NCBI GenBank assembly: GCA_030374805.1 | Contig: JARGSG010000053.1 | Span: forward strand, 266,712-330,711 | From: Gracilaria gracilis | Taxonomy: Eukaryota; Rhodophyta; Florideophyceae; Gracilariales; Gracilariaceae | Length of the DNA stretch: 64,000 bases | Direction of reading: 5' to 3' | Shown: piece after piece, positions 1 through 12,771 of the stretch | How positions within the stretch are numbered: position 1 is the first letter of the stretch | Layout of the letters: each line of letters starts with the position of its first letter | Notes under the pieces: generated by a model | The model's input: only the letters and a program-made list of their open reading frames with translations | The model's database searches: none | What the model was told of the DNA's origin: nothing | Made by a program: the position numbers and the translations under genes

Positions 1-354
1 GAGAGTAACATCAGCCGAACGGAGCATATGCAGTATGGTCCGCACATGGTCATAATGCTTCTCCACCGTCCGGGAATATATGATTACGTCATGAAGGTAC
101 ACCAGTGCGTACTGCTATTTCACCCGTGTAAGGATGATATCGAGAGCACGCTGGAAATTAGCCGGTGGGTTCTTGAGTTGGAGTGGCATTCTCCGATAAC
201 GGTACAGTCCCATATGCGACGTAAACATAGCGTTCAACCGGCGGTAGTCGACGCAGAAGCGAAGGCTTTCGTCTTTCTTGAGTGCGAATACGACTGGACT
301 GGCCCCTTCTGCTGATGACGGTGCTATGACACAAGCAGCGAGCTGCTTTGTCAC
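1..354 (-). pseudogene. Reverse transcriptase fragment of el.0
   Basis: The minus strand reads a gypsy RT: ASPVVFALKKDESLRFCVDYRR, then a jump to GLYRYRRMPLQLKNPPANF, so the block around the first catalytic aspartate is deleted. After a stop codon the frame continues into VYLHDVIIYSR, where families normally have YLDD. The second catalytic motif is therefore YLHD (D to H). With an internal deletion, a stop and a lost catalytic residue this enzyme is dead. Confidence 0.85.
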
Positions 355-495
355 CTACTTGCGTTCGAGTTCTCTCCGAGCGGGTCCGGCACGGTACGGC
401 ATCTGGAATAAAAGCTTAGTGCCTGGTTCCGGATGGATGCGGAGCTTCGCTTCCGCAATAGTTCCGTGATGGCCGTCCTACATGTCCGCAAAAGG

Positions 496-1450
496 TCAAA
501 GTAGCTCAATGACTTTATCCCGTTCGGAAACATACTCAGGCCTTATCTGTACCTTGCTGGGCCAATCGTTTTCATCTTTCCGTACGGTTTCTTGATCTTG
601 TTCGGGATCCTTGTATTCCCGTTCGGAATTACTGTCCGAAATCGGAATGTGCTCCCCCTCCTTAGACTCGTCGCTCCGCGACGATGGTTGCGGAGTCATG
701 AGCGCTACGGGAGATGAAAGAGCAAGTCCGATAACGGTGTTCTTGTGTAGTCGAACCGAGCTGTCCGAAAAGTTCGCTACGCGAACGAGAAAGGGTACGT
801 CCGGTCGGAGCTCCGTAAATCCACCCGCGAGGAGTATAAGTTCAAGCGTCGATCTCGTACGGTGATGAGACTGTAGAAAGACCAATCCGGACGTTCTGGT
901 GGTTACCAAGACGTTCGCTTTTGACATTGGGGTTAGAACAACCTGACGGGCAACGTATATCTTGTTAGATGGGGTTTCCCGTTCGGGTTCTCGTTCCGGC
1001 GCGGAAAATGCATTTCGTCCGTAAGCGGAAGTCTGTAAAGACACCGGTTTGGAGTGTCGTAGAAGTATTGTCCGTTTCGGTGGTAGTATTGCCAAAACGT
1101 TCTTGTCAATAAAAGAGGTACCGAGTAGTACGCTGGTGGAGAGGTTAGAAACCACCAGTAACTGTACTCGTACGTTGAGGACCGACTCGGACCATAAGGG
1201 GAAGGAATCCTACGACATCCCTGCGGTTCTTCGACGCGTCCGTAATTCGGGGTCTTACGTCTGGTCGGAGTTTTGAGCGCCATTTCGGAGAGAGATGGCG
1301 TTCGTAAAACAGACAGGGTCTGGCTCTGGTGTCAAGAACTCCGGTTCACGGATACATAAGTGCCGTGTTGAGGCCAACTGACACGTGCATCTTGTAGTTT
1401 GCGCTAGAAAAGAGGACCGTTTCAGCTTCAATATCCGTATTGGTCAGGTT
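496..1450 (-). pseudogene. Aspartic protease and PR-RT linker remnant of el.0
   Basis: A 219-codon open stretch (1155 to 496) matches the linker after the protease in el.1: both carry a hydrophobic domain followed by an acidic Ser/Glu-rich tail, ending just before RT. Upstream, at about 1316-1336, the minus strand reads VLDTRARP, aligned with VLDTGAGP of el.1. The catalytic DTG is DTR, so the active-site glycine is replaced. Frameshifts separate the two parts. Confidence 0.7.
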
Positions 1451-1563
1451 ACATGTCAGGACAGGGGACTCCCCTCGGATGGAGTCCGTTCGGTCTGTCT
1501 CTGAAGGGGCAGAGCTAGGCCTCTGTGGAGGAGGCGATGCCTCTACGCTTCCTCCCGGTCGTT

Positions 1564-3549
1564 TTACTGGTCAGGAGCAGGCTCCTGGACCAGCATCGCG
1601 GGTTGTATCGGTTGTGGTAAGTACGTCTGGCGAGGCTGTCTGCCCTGGCGATATCCTACGTTGTCCCTTAGGATATCAGGTTTCCGTCCGGTCTGGTAGG
1701 CACTATAATAGCCTTCCTCCCGGCTTTGCTGATATTTAGCCTCCCTTGCGGTCAACAGTGTCTCTTTTAGGTCCGCTAGGAGCAACTGCCAACAGTTGGG
1801 CTCCCGTGAAAAGCAATTCCGACACGGTATAACCGGTGCCTGCCCTTGGGGTTGCTGCGTCCGAAAACTGGCAGGGCTAAAGTAAGACCGAACGGAAGGA
1901 GCCGTCGTTGAGGCCAATGGCGTAGTGGGAGGCGAGCGCATGGAGAACGCGTGGGAAAACGCGAGGACATGTTCCTCGCCTTCATTCGATACGAAACGGA
2001 TCGATTCCGACAGGGTATCGATACTGTGAACCTTCCAAGTGGTACGAGAGAACTCTTTCGGAGTGGTTGGTTTTTGAGTATCCACCGGAACAGAATGTCG
2101 ACGTGAGGCACGATTGGTGTCTCCGTACGATTCCGCCTAACGGGTAAGTGCATCTTATCCGATATGGGCATGCGAGCTGAGGTGATTCCTCACCTTTGAA
2201 CGTATGGCGGCAAGGAGACCTTCAACGAAGATCCCCTTTAAATTCCGATCAATAAAAACGTTCCCACAGCGGAGCGCTTTCGTCCAGAGCTTCTGGGCGA
2301 ACTCCGTTTCGGACATGCAAGACACTTGGCAGTAGAGAGTGACCTCCGTGGCCGCGTCGGCAATGATCTCATCCGTTGCGTACGTGGTCAACAGGAAGTC
2401 GACTACCTCTTCGTAGCTATGGAGAGACTCATCCCGAGGAGAGTCGACGGTTCCAGACTCACCTTTGAGCCGACACTGTACCAGAACGGGTACCTGTCCG
2501 GTCAGATAAAACTGGAAACACCAGAGGGCTGCCCCCTCAGTGAGTTCGTTATGGTTGCAAGCGGTTTTAAACCGCGGCAAGAAATTGAGCACCGAAATCG
2601 GATCTGCCCTGGAAAAGGAATGACCCTTCATCTGGACATTCTATTTCTTTTGGTATCGCGCAATCACGCGTGCCACCCGCGAATTGTTCGTTTGGCTCCT
2701 TCTCAGTAACCTGTACGTACGGTAGTCCACCACTTTCGCGAACTTCTCGTTCAAGGGCCTGATGCGTTCCAGCATCAACCTGTCCGAACGGGAACAACAC
2801 CGATCTGAATTCCCCCTCCGTCGACGGCTGCTGGGGTGTCGGTCGACTTCCGAATCCGTGCGGTCTTCATCCGACGATGACTCCGAAGAGGCTGAGTCCG
2901 TTCTGGCTGACCGTCGCCTTCTTTGGCTGCGGCGATCCTTCCGTTTACGGGGCGCGCCATCCGAATCGGAACTTCCCCTTGGTGTACTGCCTCTGCGGCG
3001 GCGATTCCTCCTCTCGTCGTAGGAATCTCCTGAGCTTCCGTCCGGATCGTCCTGCGGGTTGACTGGCGGGAGGTACACTCCGGTCGGACCATTCGTCGGG
3101 CCCTTCTTCAGTTCCGGTCGGTGTTGCCTCTCATCGCTAATGAGTGCATTATCCTTACGGTCAATAAATGATTTGGGTGGGTGGGTTGGCAGGTGTACTA
3201 CCGGAGCGGCGAGTCCCGAATGTACCATGTTGGGAACGTTCCAATCGGGCGTGGTGAACGCTTCCGAACCATAATTGGAGATTCCACGAGGAATCTTGGG
3301 CTCCGGACCATAAGGGTCCAGGATCCCTTCATGAATCCCTTGATGTTGGTGCGAAGAAGACTGAACCGGCTGGCTCCGAAAACCTGTTTCGATGCGGGTA
3401 TGGTACAACGCAGCACAGCATGAACCAAACTTGGTAATGCCGCTTCCACGACCGCGCGAAGGACCGGCGCCTGACATGTTGTGATGCTTACACCGAGGGG
3501 GTAATTGAGACGCCGGGCACTCAACCGCAAGGGTGAACCAAATTGGCAT
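1564..3549 (-). pseudogene. Gag remnant of el.0
   Basis: One minus-strand frame runs from 3549 to 1564 with stops at about 2641 and 2155. The likely start is the internal ATG at about 3477 (MSGAGPSRGRG). The N-terminal third is Arg/Ser/Asp-rich, like an RS or nucleic-acid-binding region. The middle (2631-2155) is the capsid-like part, alignable with el.1 around DPISVLNFLPRF and YATDEIIADAA. The C-terminus has CRNCFSREPNC, a damaged zinc knuckle that lacks the spacing and His of the CCHC motif in el.1. Confidence 0.75.
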
Positions 3550-4357
3550 TTTTATTCACAATGGGTGAGTCGCCAGAGCTGATGCTCAAAACCTCCACGC
3601 GTTCAAGGCTCCATGCTGGTTCAACCAGTAAGGTATCGGCATTGGTCGCCGAGTACGCGCCGTCCCTTGGGGTTACCTCTTCCAGCTGACCAAAATGGGG
3701 AACCGACAAGCGTCGCGTACCACTACTGGTGCGAGCCCGTACGCAGGTACCAGGGCTACCCACGTGGTTCAGAAAAGAATTGAGGGTCACCATAAATGGG
3801 TTCAACCTTGTCGGTCAGGCGAGAAGCCACGGCGGCGCGAGCCAGCACAAACAAACCGCAAGGGGTAAAAAGGTAACCAGGAAGGGTAACGGTGAAACAA
3901 CCTCGAAGGAGACAGCGGCAGCACCTCGAAGGGACGGAGACGGAATATCAAACAAACAGCGAGACAAGCCGCAACCAAGGGGTCGCCAAAATCCTTCACG
4001 GTACAGCCCGCACAGGAACTCAAAGTCGCGCGGCGTACCTCAATGAATGTGCCGACGCAAGAACGGCGGTAGAAGCCCTGAATCCGTAAAGGTGTACGCT
4101 ACCGCTGCTGGTGGTCGAATCACGAATGTACACAACGGGCGCGCGTCGCGGCCAAAACCACGAATGGGAAAGGGGAAGCCGTTGTCCGTGTTGACCCAAA
4201 CGGTGAACAGGCATGCTCCGTATCGCAGAGCGAGCGCAACGCACAGCACGAAATGGTACGAGGGCTGCGCCATTGACCATATTGGTACGACAATGCAACC
4301 AAATTGGTTGGAGAATGTAGGAGCCACGAGGGCGTGGCTCAGGGTAGGAATGGGGTC
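3550..4357. other. Unassigned sequence right of el.0 gag
   Basis: GC-rich and without a convincing gene. By position it should hold the leader and 5' LTR of el.0, but I see no paired repeat to prove it. The open frames here overlap in several phases and look random. Confidence 0.4.
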
Positions 4358-4770
4358 TGTAGTACAATGAGGCCTCAATGGGTTAGTGCCACGTGGGCCT
4401 ATTTGTGCCCCTTCCTGGCTGCACTTCATCCAGTTGGTATTCTCTGTTTTATATTTTATAATTTCTATTTTGTAATTTAGTTTAGCTTAACATTGCTGGC
4501 CCATGACAGTAGGTCATGGGCGCAGCCGATGACGCCATGCCCGCATGGAAAATCGGCGTCGGTGCACCTTGTATATATTGTGGTGCACCTCCGCTTTCCC
4601 CTCGGGTACTGTAAAGTCAGGCACAATTAGGGCAGTAACTATACCATTTTGGTCACTTGCTACTCTATTACTATTCAGGGTTTACCGCGCGTCGACGTCT
4701 ACTACCGTACACCTCCACGGCATAGACTAGTTGCCCCACCGTTTACCCCTGCGGGTTTCAGGTGCCGTAC
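4358..4770 (+). repeat. Partial LTR, 508-bp family (copy A)
   Basis: Starts TGTAGTACAATGAGGCC and matches the LTRs at 51349 and 56618 for about 410 bases, including the shared TGTATATATTGTGGTGCACC segment. It stops abruptly at 4770, where the gypsy LTR of el.3 begins. It is therefore a 508-bp-type LTR interrupted by el.3; its last ~95 bases are not found in the window. Confidence 0.9.
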
Positions 4771-5813
4771 TGTGGAGCAACGCCTTTGTCGGGAAAAGCG
4801 CAATATCACGAAGACGTTCGGAATTTTCCCCTCGATAAGGTAACACAGCGAACGGAGCACTCCGGGAATTACACAGCTAAGCCGGGTGTAAATCCAAGGT
4901 CAAACCGTCAGGACTAGCGTCGGAGCGTTTATACTGGGCAGTAGTCGGTAGAGATACACATGTTCACCCATTCACGAGATGAGTCCTCGGAAGAGAGTAG
5001 AACGGCAACGACAAGGTGTCGGAAACAGCCCTCTGAGAACAGGGCAAAAAGATGAACCCAAAAAGGGGAGAAAGAGAACCACCAGAGTGGGGAACAGAGG
5101 GAGGTTAAAGCAAACCTAATACATGGGCGAGTATACGACAATAGATGGGAACGAGACACACAAATAATGGTTACACTCTGAGGGCCACAAGGGTGGGTAA
5201 CTATACGTGAACAACAAGGTAGTCACTCGACTTGGAGGTGAACAATCCGCGAAGGCGTGAAAGTTAGAGCCAGAAGCCCTTGCTTTGCAAGGGGCAATAT
5301 ATTTGCGGGAGCATGGCTCAACCCTCTAAGTACTGAGCTCGGCGCACCACTGACAGTTGGTGCGCCGGGCAAATTAATCAATAAAATATCTAAGTAAATA
5401 CAGCAATGCCGGATGCATTGCCTCCGGCATATCTGTGCTACACGTTTGCTAGTCACACTCGCTAAGCGGCGCCTCGAGTGATGCAGTACACGTGTACATC
5501 CGTGGATATTACCCCAGTGAGGCGACACGCTAACAGCGGTGTAGCTCACATATATCTACTAACGCATGATGCAGAAATTAACTAAGTACCTCAAATCGCC
5601 TCCAAGGAGTGTTGTTCTTCATATCCCCTTCCTTAGGAGTGAGCTGCGCCGTCACGATGGCTAATGGAACTCCAAACGATGGGCATAAAAGCGCATCTCC
5701 GAAGTTTTCGGATTCCATCTCGCCTCGCGAAGACCAAGTCACTACCACTCCAAAGCGCAAACCGCGCTCCAGCGACGACCATTCCTGTTCACAACAGTCT
5801 GCTTCTCGCTTTG
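4771..5813 (-). mobile_element. Truncated Ty3/gypsy end (el.3): LTR plus start of antisense ORF
   Basis: The LTR (4771-5621, TG...CA, 851 bp) is followed by the purine-rich tract (read on minus, AAGGAAGGGGATA) and the first ~155 bases of the antisense ORF. Similarity to el.1 and el.2 stops near 5813, inside that ORF. The rest of the element is missing, so this is a one-ended relic inserted into LTR copy A. The left flanking pentamer is CGTAC; no matching right duplicate exists because that end is lost. Strand is that of gag-pol in the complete copies. Confidence 0.88.
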
Positions 5814-5839
5814 CGCGACTGAAATTGGAGCCTGTATGA
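5657..5839 (+). pseudogene. N-terminal stub of gypsy antisense ORF in el.3
   Basis: Starts ATG (MANGTPNDGHKSASPK) and aligns with the N-termini at 17097 and 58061 over about 52 codons. It then leaves the family after QSASR and stops at 5839 in unrelated sequence. The phase is kept and the basic, Ser-rich composition is the same as in the other two copies. Confidence 0.85.
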
Positions 5840-8249
5840 ACGAAACACGATAGTGTTTGCGATCCATCAGAACGAAAGCAACGTGAAAACCGTTGAGCAC
5901 TCAAGAAAGTTCAAGACTGGTCGGTTGAGTTTTTTCACGGTATCTTGATGAAAAAACTGCTTGTTCTCCGGGACACCCCTCTTTCAGCTGCAGTTGGCGA
6001 TCACAGAAGTTCACGATACCACCTCCGGTGGTGTGGGTCGGGGTCACTACACCGTGAGTGGTCATAGTTCAATCGTTAACCGCCTTCGTGTGCTTTTTGT
6101 GTTGGTCCGTGGTTCGCGGTTCAAACATGAGCCTGCCGCTCTTCCCGCCGGTTTAATACAGCAACGCACACAGCACTCGGTGACAAGCGCACGCGCGTTC
6201 GGCAATGAACAGTTCCACATCGCGCTCGATGCCACAGCCAGCGCGTTTGTTGACTTCGTTGGGCGCAGCGACTGCCCGTCCATGAGCAGCTCTTCATACT
6301 TTTTCGAAACCGCGCATCGGCGCTGTAGGTAGCAGTGTCTGCTACATCTGGGAATTGGTACCGTTGGTATTGATACGCAACACATGACGTGAAATTGGAT
6401 CGCCGTTTTAACAAAGCGATTGTTGGCACCCCCCACTGGCAACGCCAACTGGGCGAGAAAGGTTGAGATTATTTTCCAGCTCGATCTGTTAGACGTCCGT
6501 GTTGGCAAAGAAGAAGAACGGCGAGCAAAAAAATTAAGTGCGGCGGCGGAAATCGGCCCTTATTGCTTGTAGTACCGTGTTAACCCTTGTGGGTGAAGGG
6601 TTACCTGTGACTGAGCGCTGTGAAATACGTCATCTCTGAACATGAGGAACCGGCGTTGATTATACAACATTAAATATACAAAACTCTTCTAAGTTTCGAA
6701 AGGAGTTTTCAGGAGAATTCTTTAGTATTTAATAGACCTTCTACAAAGTTGGTCGGTTTCCAGGCGGTCACACGTCAGAATACTATATAATGCATTGGTC
6801 CTATCAAAAAGCAAACTGTTTATGCAGATTAATAGTTCCTGAGGTGGTGATAAATGTTTGACCTAAAATACAAAACGAACATGCAACAATGTAATAATAT
6901 GATATGTGCTGCAATAAATCCAGTATTGCCGACTATAATCTAAGGGCGAACTGTAAACTCCGTACTAGGTCAGCTTTTGTGTTGGATAGTCTTTGAGGAG
7001 TTAGTAGGTGTTTTGTATCTTTGCACAAAAGAACGAAATCGACAAGTGCACATCTTGGTAGCAATGATGTCTGAAAAGCAGTTTATGGTAGGATATGGTG
7101 TAAACCGAAGTTCGCACATACACGCCATAAAAATGTTTTGTTTCTCTTTTGTCCAACACGATTATTACAGACCCGCTTCAAAAATACATGCTTTTTAGAA
7201 GAAGTGAACATGTTGCCTAGTCTCTCCAACGAGTACTTATTCTCGGCGTTTATTATTTATAAAGGTTAACGGTTAAACAAATACAAATTAGAAAACGTTG
7301 CCAACCGTAATGCTTTTACATCGAATCTGTGTTAAAGTTATATTAATCAAGCTTTCGAATATATGGCTTAAAACAGTAGAAGGTTTTTCTGGAAAGCTTT
7401 TTCGATCATGTGAAAGGTCGACATCTATTTTTTTAGTTGGTTAAAATTTTCAACGTGAAAAAACAACTACTGTTATGTAGAGAGACACTTTGGAATCAAG
7501 TTTTTGTTTGTGCATGGCAAGCAATATATAAATTTATTTATTTCTTTCCGATAATACTAAACCCATAAATGTTTTAACTTTATTTCGGGTTTGCGAACCG
7601 AAAACATCAAAGTCATTAACTCACAGTTGATATTTATGCGGAAAATATAATTGGTGGTTCTAATGTTTATGTTCTTTTCGTTAGCGTATTACTGCTTTTT
7701 AAACAAGTTAAAAGGTTGGAAAGAATAGATGCTTAGGGAGATTGGTACTCTTTCACTGGTTCAAACCCAATTTTTGGTCATGCTGCACTTTGTGTAGTTA
7801 GCACACTTTCAAAGTATCCAGTTTTGGCAAGGCTTTGTTTATTAGGCCTCTTACAACTGTTTTATTATGAAATTTTATATACCTAACTTTGTTTTGTAAA
7901 GGAAATATTATAGGTGTTACTGAGAAATATTTGAGGTGCATTAATTTCTTTTAAGAAAAAGCAAAAAACGCAAAATTTTATTTGCATTCAAAGAGAGCTT
8001 GGTGCTAGTGAAAGAGTGAGTTTCCGTGACTGGGAAAACGGGAAGCTCCAGACGGAAACTTACGCGGAAACTACAGCAAGTGCGCGTGGATCAGTTTTAT
8101 TGGCATGTCTCGTCCTTACAGTTTCGCGTTTCCAGTTTCATAAAGTTACAGAACGCCCCTAAAGGGCTACAAGCGTACGGCACTGACCTGTTTTTCAACC
8201 TTCGAATATTGAGCGTGGTTGCTTTTGCCTGCTGCTGTGCCCTGCCTCA
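5814..8249. other. Intergenic, no gene recognised
   Basis: GC-moderate up to about 6600, then strongly AT-rich. A minus open frame at 6062-6508 (148 codons) has a Cys-rich translation, but competing frames are open too and nothing is recognised. From 6600 to 8200 I see only short frames and AT-rich spacer. Confidence 0.4.
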
Positions 8250-8257
8250 AACGTTTT
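8250..8257. repeat. 8-bp target-site duplication (left) of hAT element
   Basis: AACGTTTT immediately left of the terminal CTACGG. The identical octamer follows the right terminus at 13076-13083. Eight base pairs is the hAT-superfamily length. Confidence 0.93.
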
Positions 8258-8280
8258 CTACGGCAAAATGACTGCTTCCA

Positions 8281-8650
8281 AGTTTGACTCTCTTTGACTT
8301 ACCACGCAGTCAAAGTGTCCCTTACAGTATGTTTGACTGGCATTCAAATGTTTGAGTGCTAACACCAGTCAAACACTTGAATGCATTCAAAAGCTTCCAA
8401 AAGAATCCATTCAAAATATAGAACGCCGTCAAAGGCTTCGGTTGGTTAGCCATTTAAACTTTTGACTGCGGTCAAAAGCTTCGTTGATTAGGCATTCAAA
8501 CTTTTGACTGCAGTCAAAAGCTTTGCTGATTGTGGGAACACAAAAACCACTAGGCCAAATGTTTGGTGTGAACTGTAGGCAGTCTGCAGCTCTACCACGC
8601 ATATGAACTCCCACACTGATTATACATTCAATCTTTTGACTGCTGCCAAA
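8281..8650. repeat. Left subterminal TTTGACT/AGTCAAA repeats of hAT element
   Basis: At least ten copies of TTTGACT or its complement occur here, several forming palindromes such as CTTTTGACTGCAGTCAAAAG. The same words fill the right end. In hAT elements such arrays bind the transposase; that role is inferred here. Confidence 0.8.
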
Positions 8651-8871
8651 ACATACAGGCAAATCAAATAACCTATAATTCTAGCATTTTATGGCACAAA
8701 ATGTTGCTCCACATTGAGAAAAAAACGTGCACACCGCCGTCGTGATGAACTTATACAATACCACTCTCTCTACTGCAGAAAATTGCCATACATTCTTCTT
8801 CCTTCTATCTGTCACACCCACAGCAATTGCCCTAATTTTGTCGTTACTCAAAACTACTTGGAATCTGCATC

Positions 8872-11173
8872 ATGTCTTCATCAGAACTGCAAAGTTCAAA
8901 CGTATCGAACACACTGCAATCTACCCAACCAAAAGAATACAACAACTCTACATTGCACCTATATAAGGAACGCCTTCAAAAGTTCATTCCTCCTCTCCAG
9001 TTTTCTGTGCTGCAGTTTCCTTCCGACAGATCTTGCAGATCTGTCATATATGATTCAGGTGTCGTGGTAGAACATGAAATCACGAAGAATCGAAATTGGC
9101 ATTGTTTGGCACACAGATGTTAAAGTGTTATCCAACTGAAGAAGAGTTACACAAATATAATTGATCATCTTAAAGTGCAACACAATACCATTTTGAGACG
9201 TTCAAAAAAATGGAGAAGACAAGAGAAGAGTTTGTTAACCAAAGAACGTCCACTATTTATAAGAACAAATCCAACGCCGTTTCATTCTCTCAATTTGGTT
9301 CGATTAATGATCAGGAAGTCCCTCCCTTTCTCTCTGGTAACTTGTCCAGAGTTTAGAACTTTCGTTGGGTTCTTTGATCAACGATCGGAGTTCAACAGTC
9401 GAATGCACCCTGGTTCTATTCGAAAACTAATTGTTGAAATGTACAGTGCAGCACTTTGTTCATTTAAGGGGAAACTGAAACAGAAAATGTCTTTCACACC
9501 GTTACCTTTTTTACATATCAATATAGACCTTTGGACATCAAAGCTTTCCAACGACAAGTTTTTCGGAATACGTCTATTTTATGTAAGCCGGCAGTGGGAA
9601 CCAAAGTCTATTTTGCTGGCAGTGCGACATTTTTGTCCATCTGGTGATCTCCTGACAAGTAAGCGCTTGTCTGACGTTCTACAGTTGTGGACGAACAACA
9701 TATTGTTGGAATATAATGTGAGTTATTGTAACATTATATCTACAGCGTCTGACAGTGGCTCGGATGTAAAGCGACTTTGTTCCGTTCTCCTGCCAGGTTC
9801 ATGGGACTGGTGTTTACCTCACATGCTCAACTGCGTACTTGTTGAGGCTTTTGGTACTGCTTTGAGTAGCGACAATATTCGGAACATGGGGGCACGAGGA
9901 TTGTTGAAAGATGTGAAGAAAATTATAGAGCATGTGAACAAAAGCTCTGTCATGAAAGAAAAGTTTAAGGAGACACAGGAAAAGAATAACGGAAAAAGTT
10001 TGTAAATTGCTGTTGGACGTTTCACACCGATGGCTGTCAACCGTTCGGTTGCTTGAACGGTTTCTGAGGCTGTGGGGGTCGGTGGTATTACACTATGAAC
10101 GAAATGAAATGAAGACGTTTCCTCTGATGGCTGAGAAGGAAAACATTGTGGAGCTATTTTCATTAACGCTCCCTGTGAGCGAAATTATGAAGCAAGCGCG
10201 GTGCACGACTTTTCTGTCAGGTATCGATGCTTTCCTGGCGTTGTGTCGCTTGAACAAACATCTGCTTGACTGTGATGCCCCTTTAGAAATTATGATCCTT
10301 CGTTCGAGCATTACTACTCTCCTAACCGCCAGATTCTGACCAGAAGTTCGTTGGCTCTTTGCAATTTAACGAGACACACACGCACTCAAGAAACGTTTTT
10401 ACGAAGGTTATAAAGGTACTTTGCGTTCTACTATGTTGGAGATGCAGGTCTTCATGCATGTGGTTTATAGGAGACTGAACTGTTTAGATTATATTTTGGA
10501 CTCTTTCGAAGCAGATCAGCAGAGGAATCGCATCATGGACGAAATTGCTGATCTCTGCATCAAGTGTCAAAACGCAAAAAATGGTGGCGAGAACGAAATT
10601 GAGGGACAGTTGAGTCATGCAGATAGCAATCACGGGCAAGAGACCCCGGTGGTCGAGAAAAGTAGAAAGGTCAACAACCTTTGGGATTTCGAAGAGTTTG
10701 CATGTGATGAAACACCTTTGGATGATTCTCTTACTATTACAGAAGACTTCATCTGGGCAGATATTAATGCTTACTTAGAAAACGAACGGGCTCGTCCAGG
10801 AGATGTTACGCCATGAAATCTCTTGAACTGGTGGCGAGCAAAAGAATCGAAGTATCCCAATCTCAGTCTCGTTGCCCGCGCCGTCCTTGGCCATCCTGCT
10901 TCTTCCGCCCAAATTGAGAGAGATTTTGGAACCGCTGGAACCTTTCTAAGCAGTTGCCGAAGCAAACTAGATTCCGCGTTCGTAAACATGACGCTATTCC
11001 TCCACTGCAATCTCGACCTTGTTCCAAGCGATGTCCCGGAGCTTTCAAACACTGAATGGAAATCCTACATTCCATCGCGGAGGTTGGTAGGGAACGCAGA
11101 TACACATCCTGTTTTGGATGTCATTTTCAACGAAATTGATGATTTCGATCTTGGGTTGTTGCAGTACCTGTGA
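8872..11173 (+). pseudogene. hAT transposase, frameshifted
   Basis: Four plus-strand blocks make one hAT transposase. 8872-9190 ends with a possible BED-finger remnant (WHCLAHRC then DHLKVQH), broken by a stop. 9175-10005 carries the catalytic core, with IDLWTS and SDSGSDVKRLC followed by a W...C...H.LN stretch. 10007-10339 continues as DVSHRWLSTVRLLERF, a hAT hallmark. 10823-11173 is the hATC dimerisation domain, with NWWRAKESKYPNLSLVA and HPASSAQIERDF. Stops and shifts between blocks (10005/10007, 10339-10421, 10816/10823) make it non-functional. It is diagnostic for the superfamily. Confidence 0.9.
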
Positions 11174-12771
11174 ATTGTGAACGAAGAACACTTTTGTAGC
11201 GTAACAATATTTTTTTCCCTGCTTCCCACTGTTTGTGAACAACTAATGGGCGATCTAGCAAGCGCTACAAGTCTATCCACTTTGAAACATTTGGCCACTA
11301 CCATCAGCACCGTTGAACCACTTTTGTGTGATATAACCGACCTAGATAATATGAAAAACGCCGTCATTTGACCGAATGATGTCATCCATTGAGTTGGAAT
11401 CTTGAAAAAGCAGCCAGTAACGTTTACTGTCTCTGAAGACGTTCGTAGCGAGCGAACTGAGTTTTCTTAAATTTGTTTTGGGTATACACGACGGGAACTT
11501 CTGTGACCAACCAATCTTCTGACCCGGGCGGCATTTTTGTGGCTATAACGGGGATGGTGGACTTTGCTGGTTCTTTTGAAATGAAGCTCTCGGGATGTTG
11601 TCTGCCCAGGAAGGATATGAAGTACTTCAGCACCTATTCCGCCATCCCGTTTCGCTTTGGTCCAAGAATTACGGTCTTTCTTTCAATTACTCTTCTTATG
11701 GTGACTTCATCTTGTTCACGTGGTAGACGTGTGAGCTGAACGGAAACAGAACGGTCAAAATGCAGCTCTCTAAAGTTTGTGTCAATTTGAGGTCAACAGG
11801 GATAGAAGGGTCAGATTGCAAGTCAGAAAAGCAGTTCAATGCGTGCTGAGAAGCCCGAACGACGAAAGAGGTGGTGAACAGAGAAGATTGGTTGTAAATG
11901 GGTCCTTACAGACCATTAACGCTTTTTGAAATCGGCGCAGGGGCTTGTCGAGTTTTTGGAGTAGTTTGTTTAGTTCTCGCAAATGGGCAATAATGGTTTC
12001 TTCGCATTGTTTCTTACATTGTTCCCAGAGCGTCATAATGATTTCGAATGGCATGAAACCGTGAAAAACGTGTGTTTCTCAGTTTCGGGGTTGTCGTTTT
12101 CCGTTCGTGCAAAAAAAGAACTTTGAAGCTTCAATGATACGATTGAGGCAGTGCCGCTAGAATGCGAGAGAGGAAGGCGTTCTTCTCTTTGCGTCTTAGG
12201 AGATACTAGACACAAATTAACTCAGGAACGAGAATTCCAAGAGCGTATTTGATAGTGGGTATTTTTTGGCATACAATGAGTTCTCTATTCAGGCAGTCTT
12301 TTGCTGCAGGCGGCTGGGGCATTGTTGATCGTTATCTGCATGGTTTTAGTACAAGGATTTGTTAATGCTCTGTGGGGTTTTGGTTTGCTCGTTTTTCTGG
12401 AGCTCGGTTCTTTGTGTTGACTGTAGGAGCAAGGACTTAGAAGAGGTTGTTTGATTTTGGGCGTGATATGTTGACGTGTTTTATCACGGGATTTCCATGG
12501 ATACATCGGAAATTGTGCTCCAGGCAACGGGTTTAGGAGGTAGGTTGTTCTGGATTACGTGGCGTACGGCGGGTGAACTTTCAATGGGCGTTTTACGTGA
12601 ATCTAAAAGGCGGAGTGTTGTAAATAGCTTAGCTGCGGCGCGCAAAGATGTCCGGACGCCGCATCTGCTTGTCGATGGAGAACGTGCTCGGCGGTGTCAA
12701 TAGCAGTCAAGCGTTTTCGTCCAGGGCAGTCAGTAGTGCTTTGATTTCAGCTCTACTTTTGAGTGCGATAC

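Larger units (their letters stand above)
1..3549 (-). mobile_element. Decayed Ty3/gypsy retrotransposon (el.0), gag-PR-RT remnant
   Basis: Minus-strand gag, protease and reverse transcriptase pieces lie in the normal gypsy order from right to left, and the copy is cut by the window start. It is related to el.1 by the same gag and protease layout, but too diverged to be the same family. Many stops and shifts break it. Neither LTR can be delimited: the 5' LTR should lie right of 3549, but I could not find a boundary there. Sub-parts are listed separately. Confidence 0.85.

Noticed and set aside
6062-6508. 148-codon minus frame as a Cys-rich gene
   Set aside because: No signal peptide, competing open frames on both strands, and no motif.
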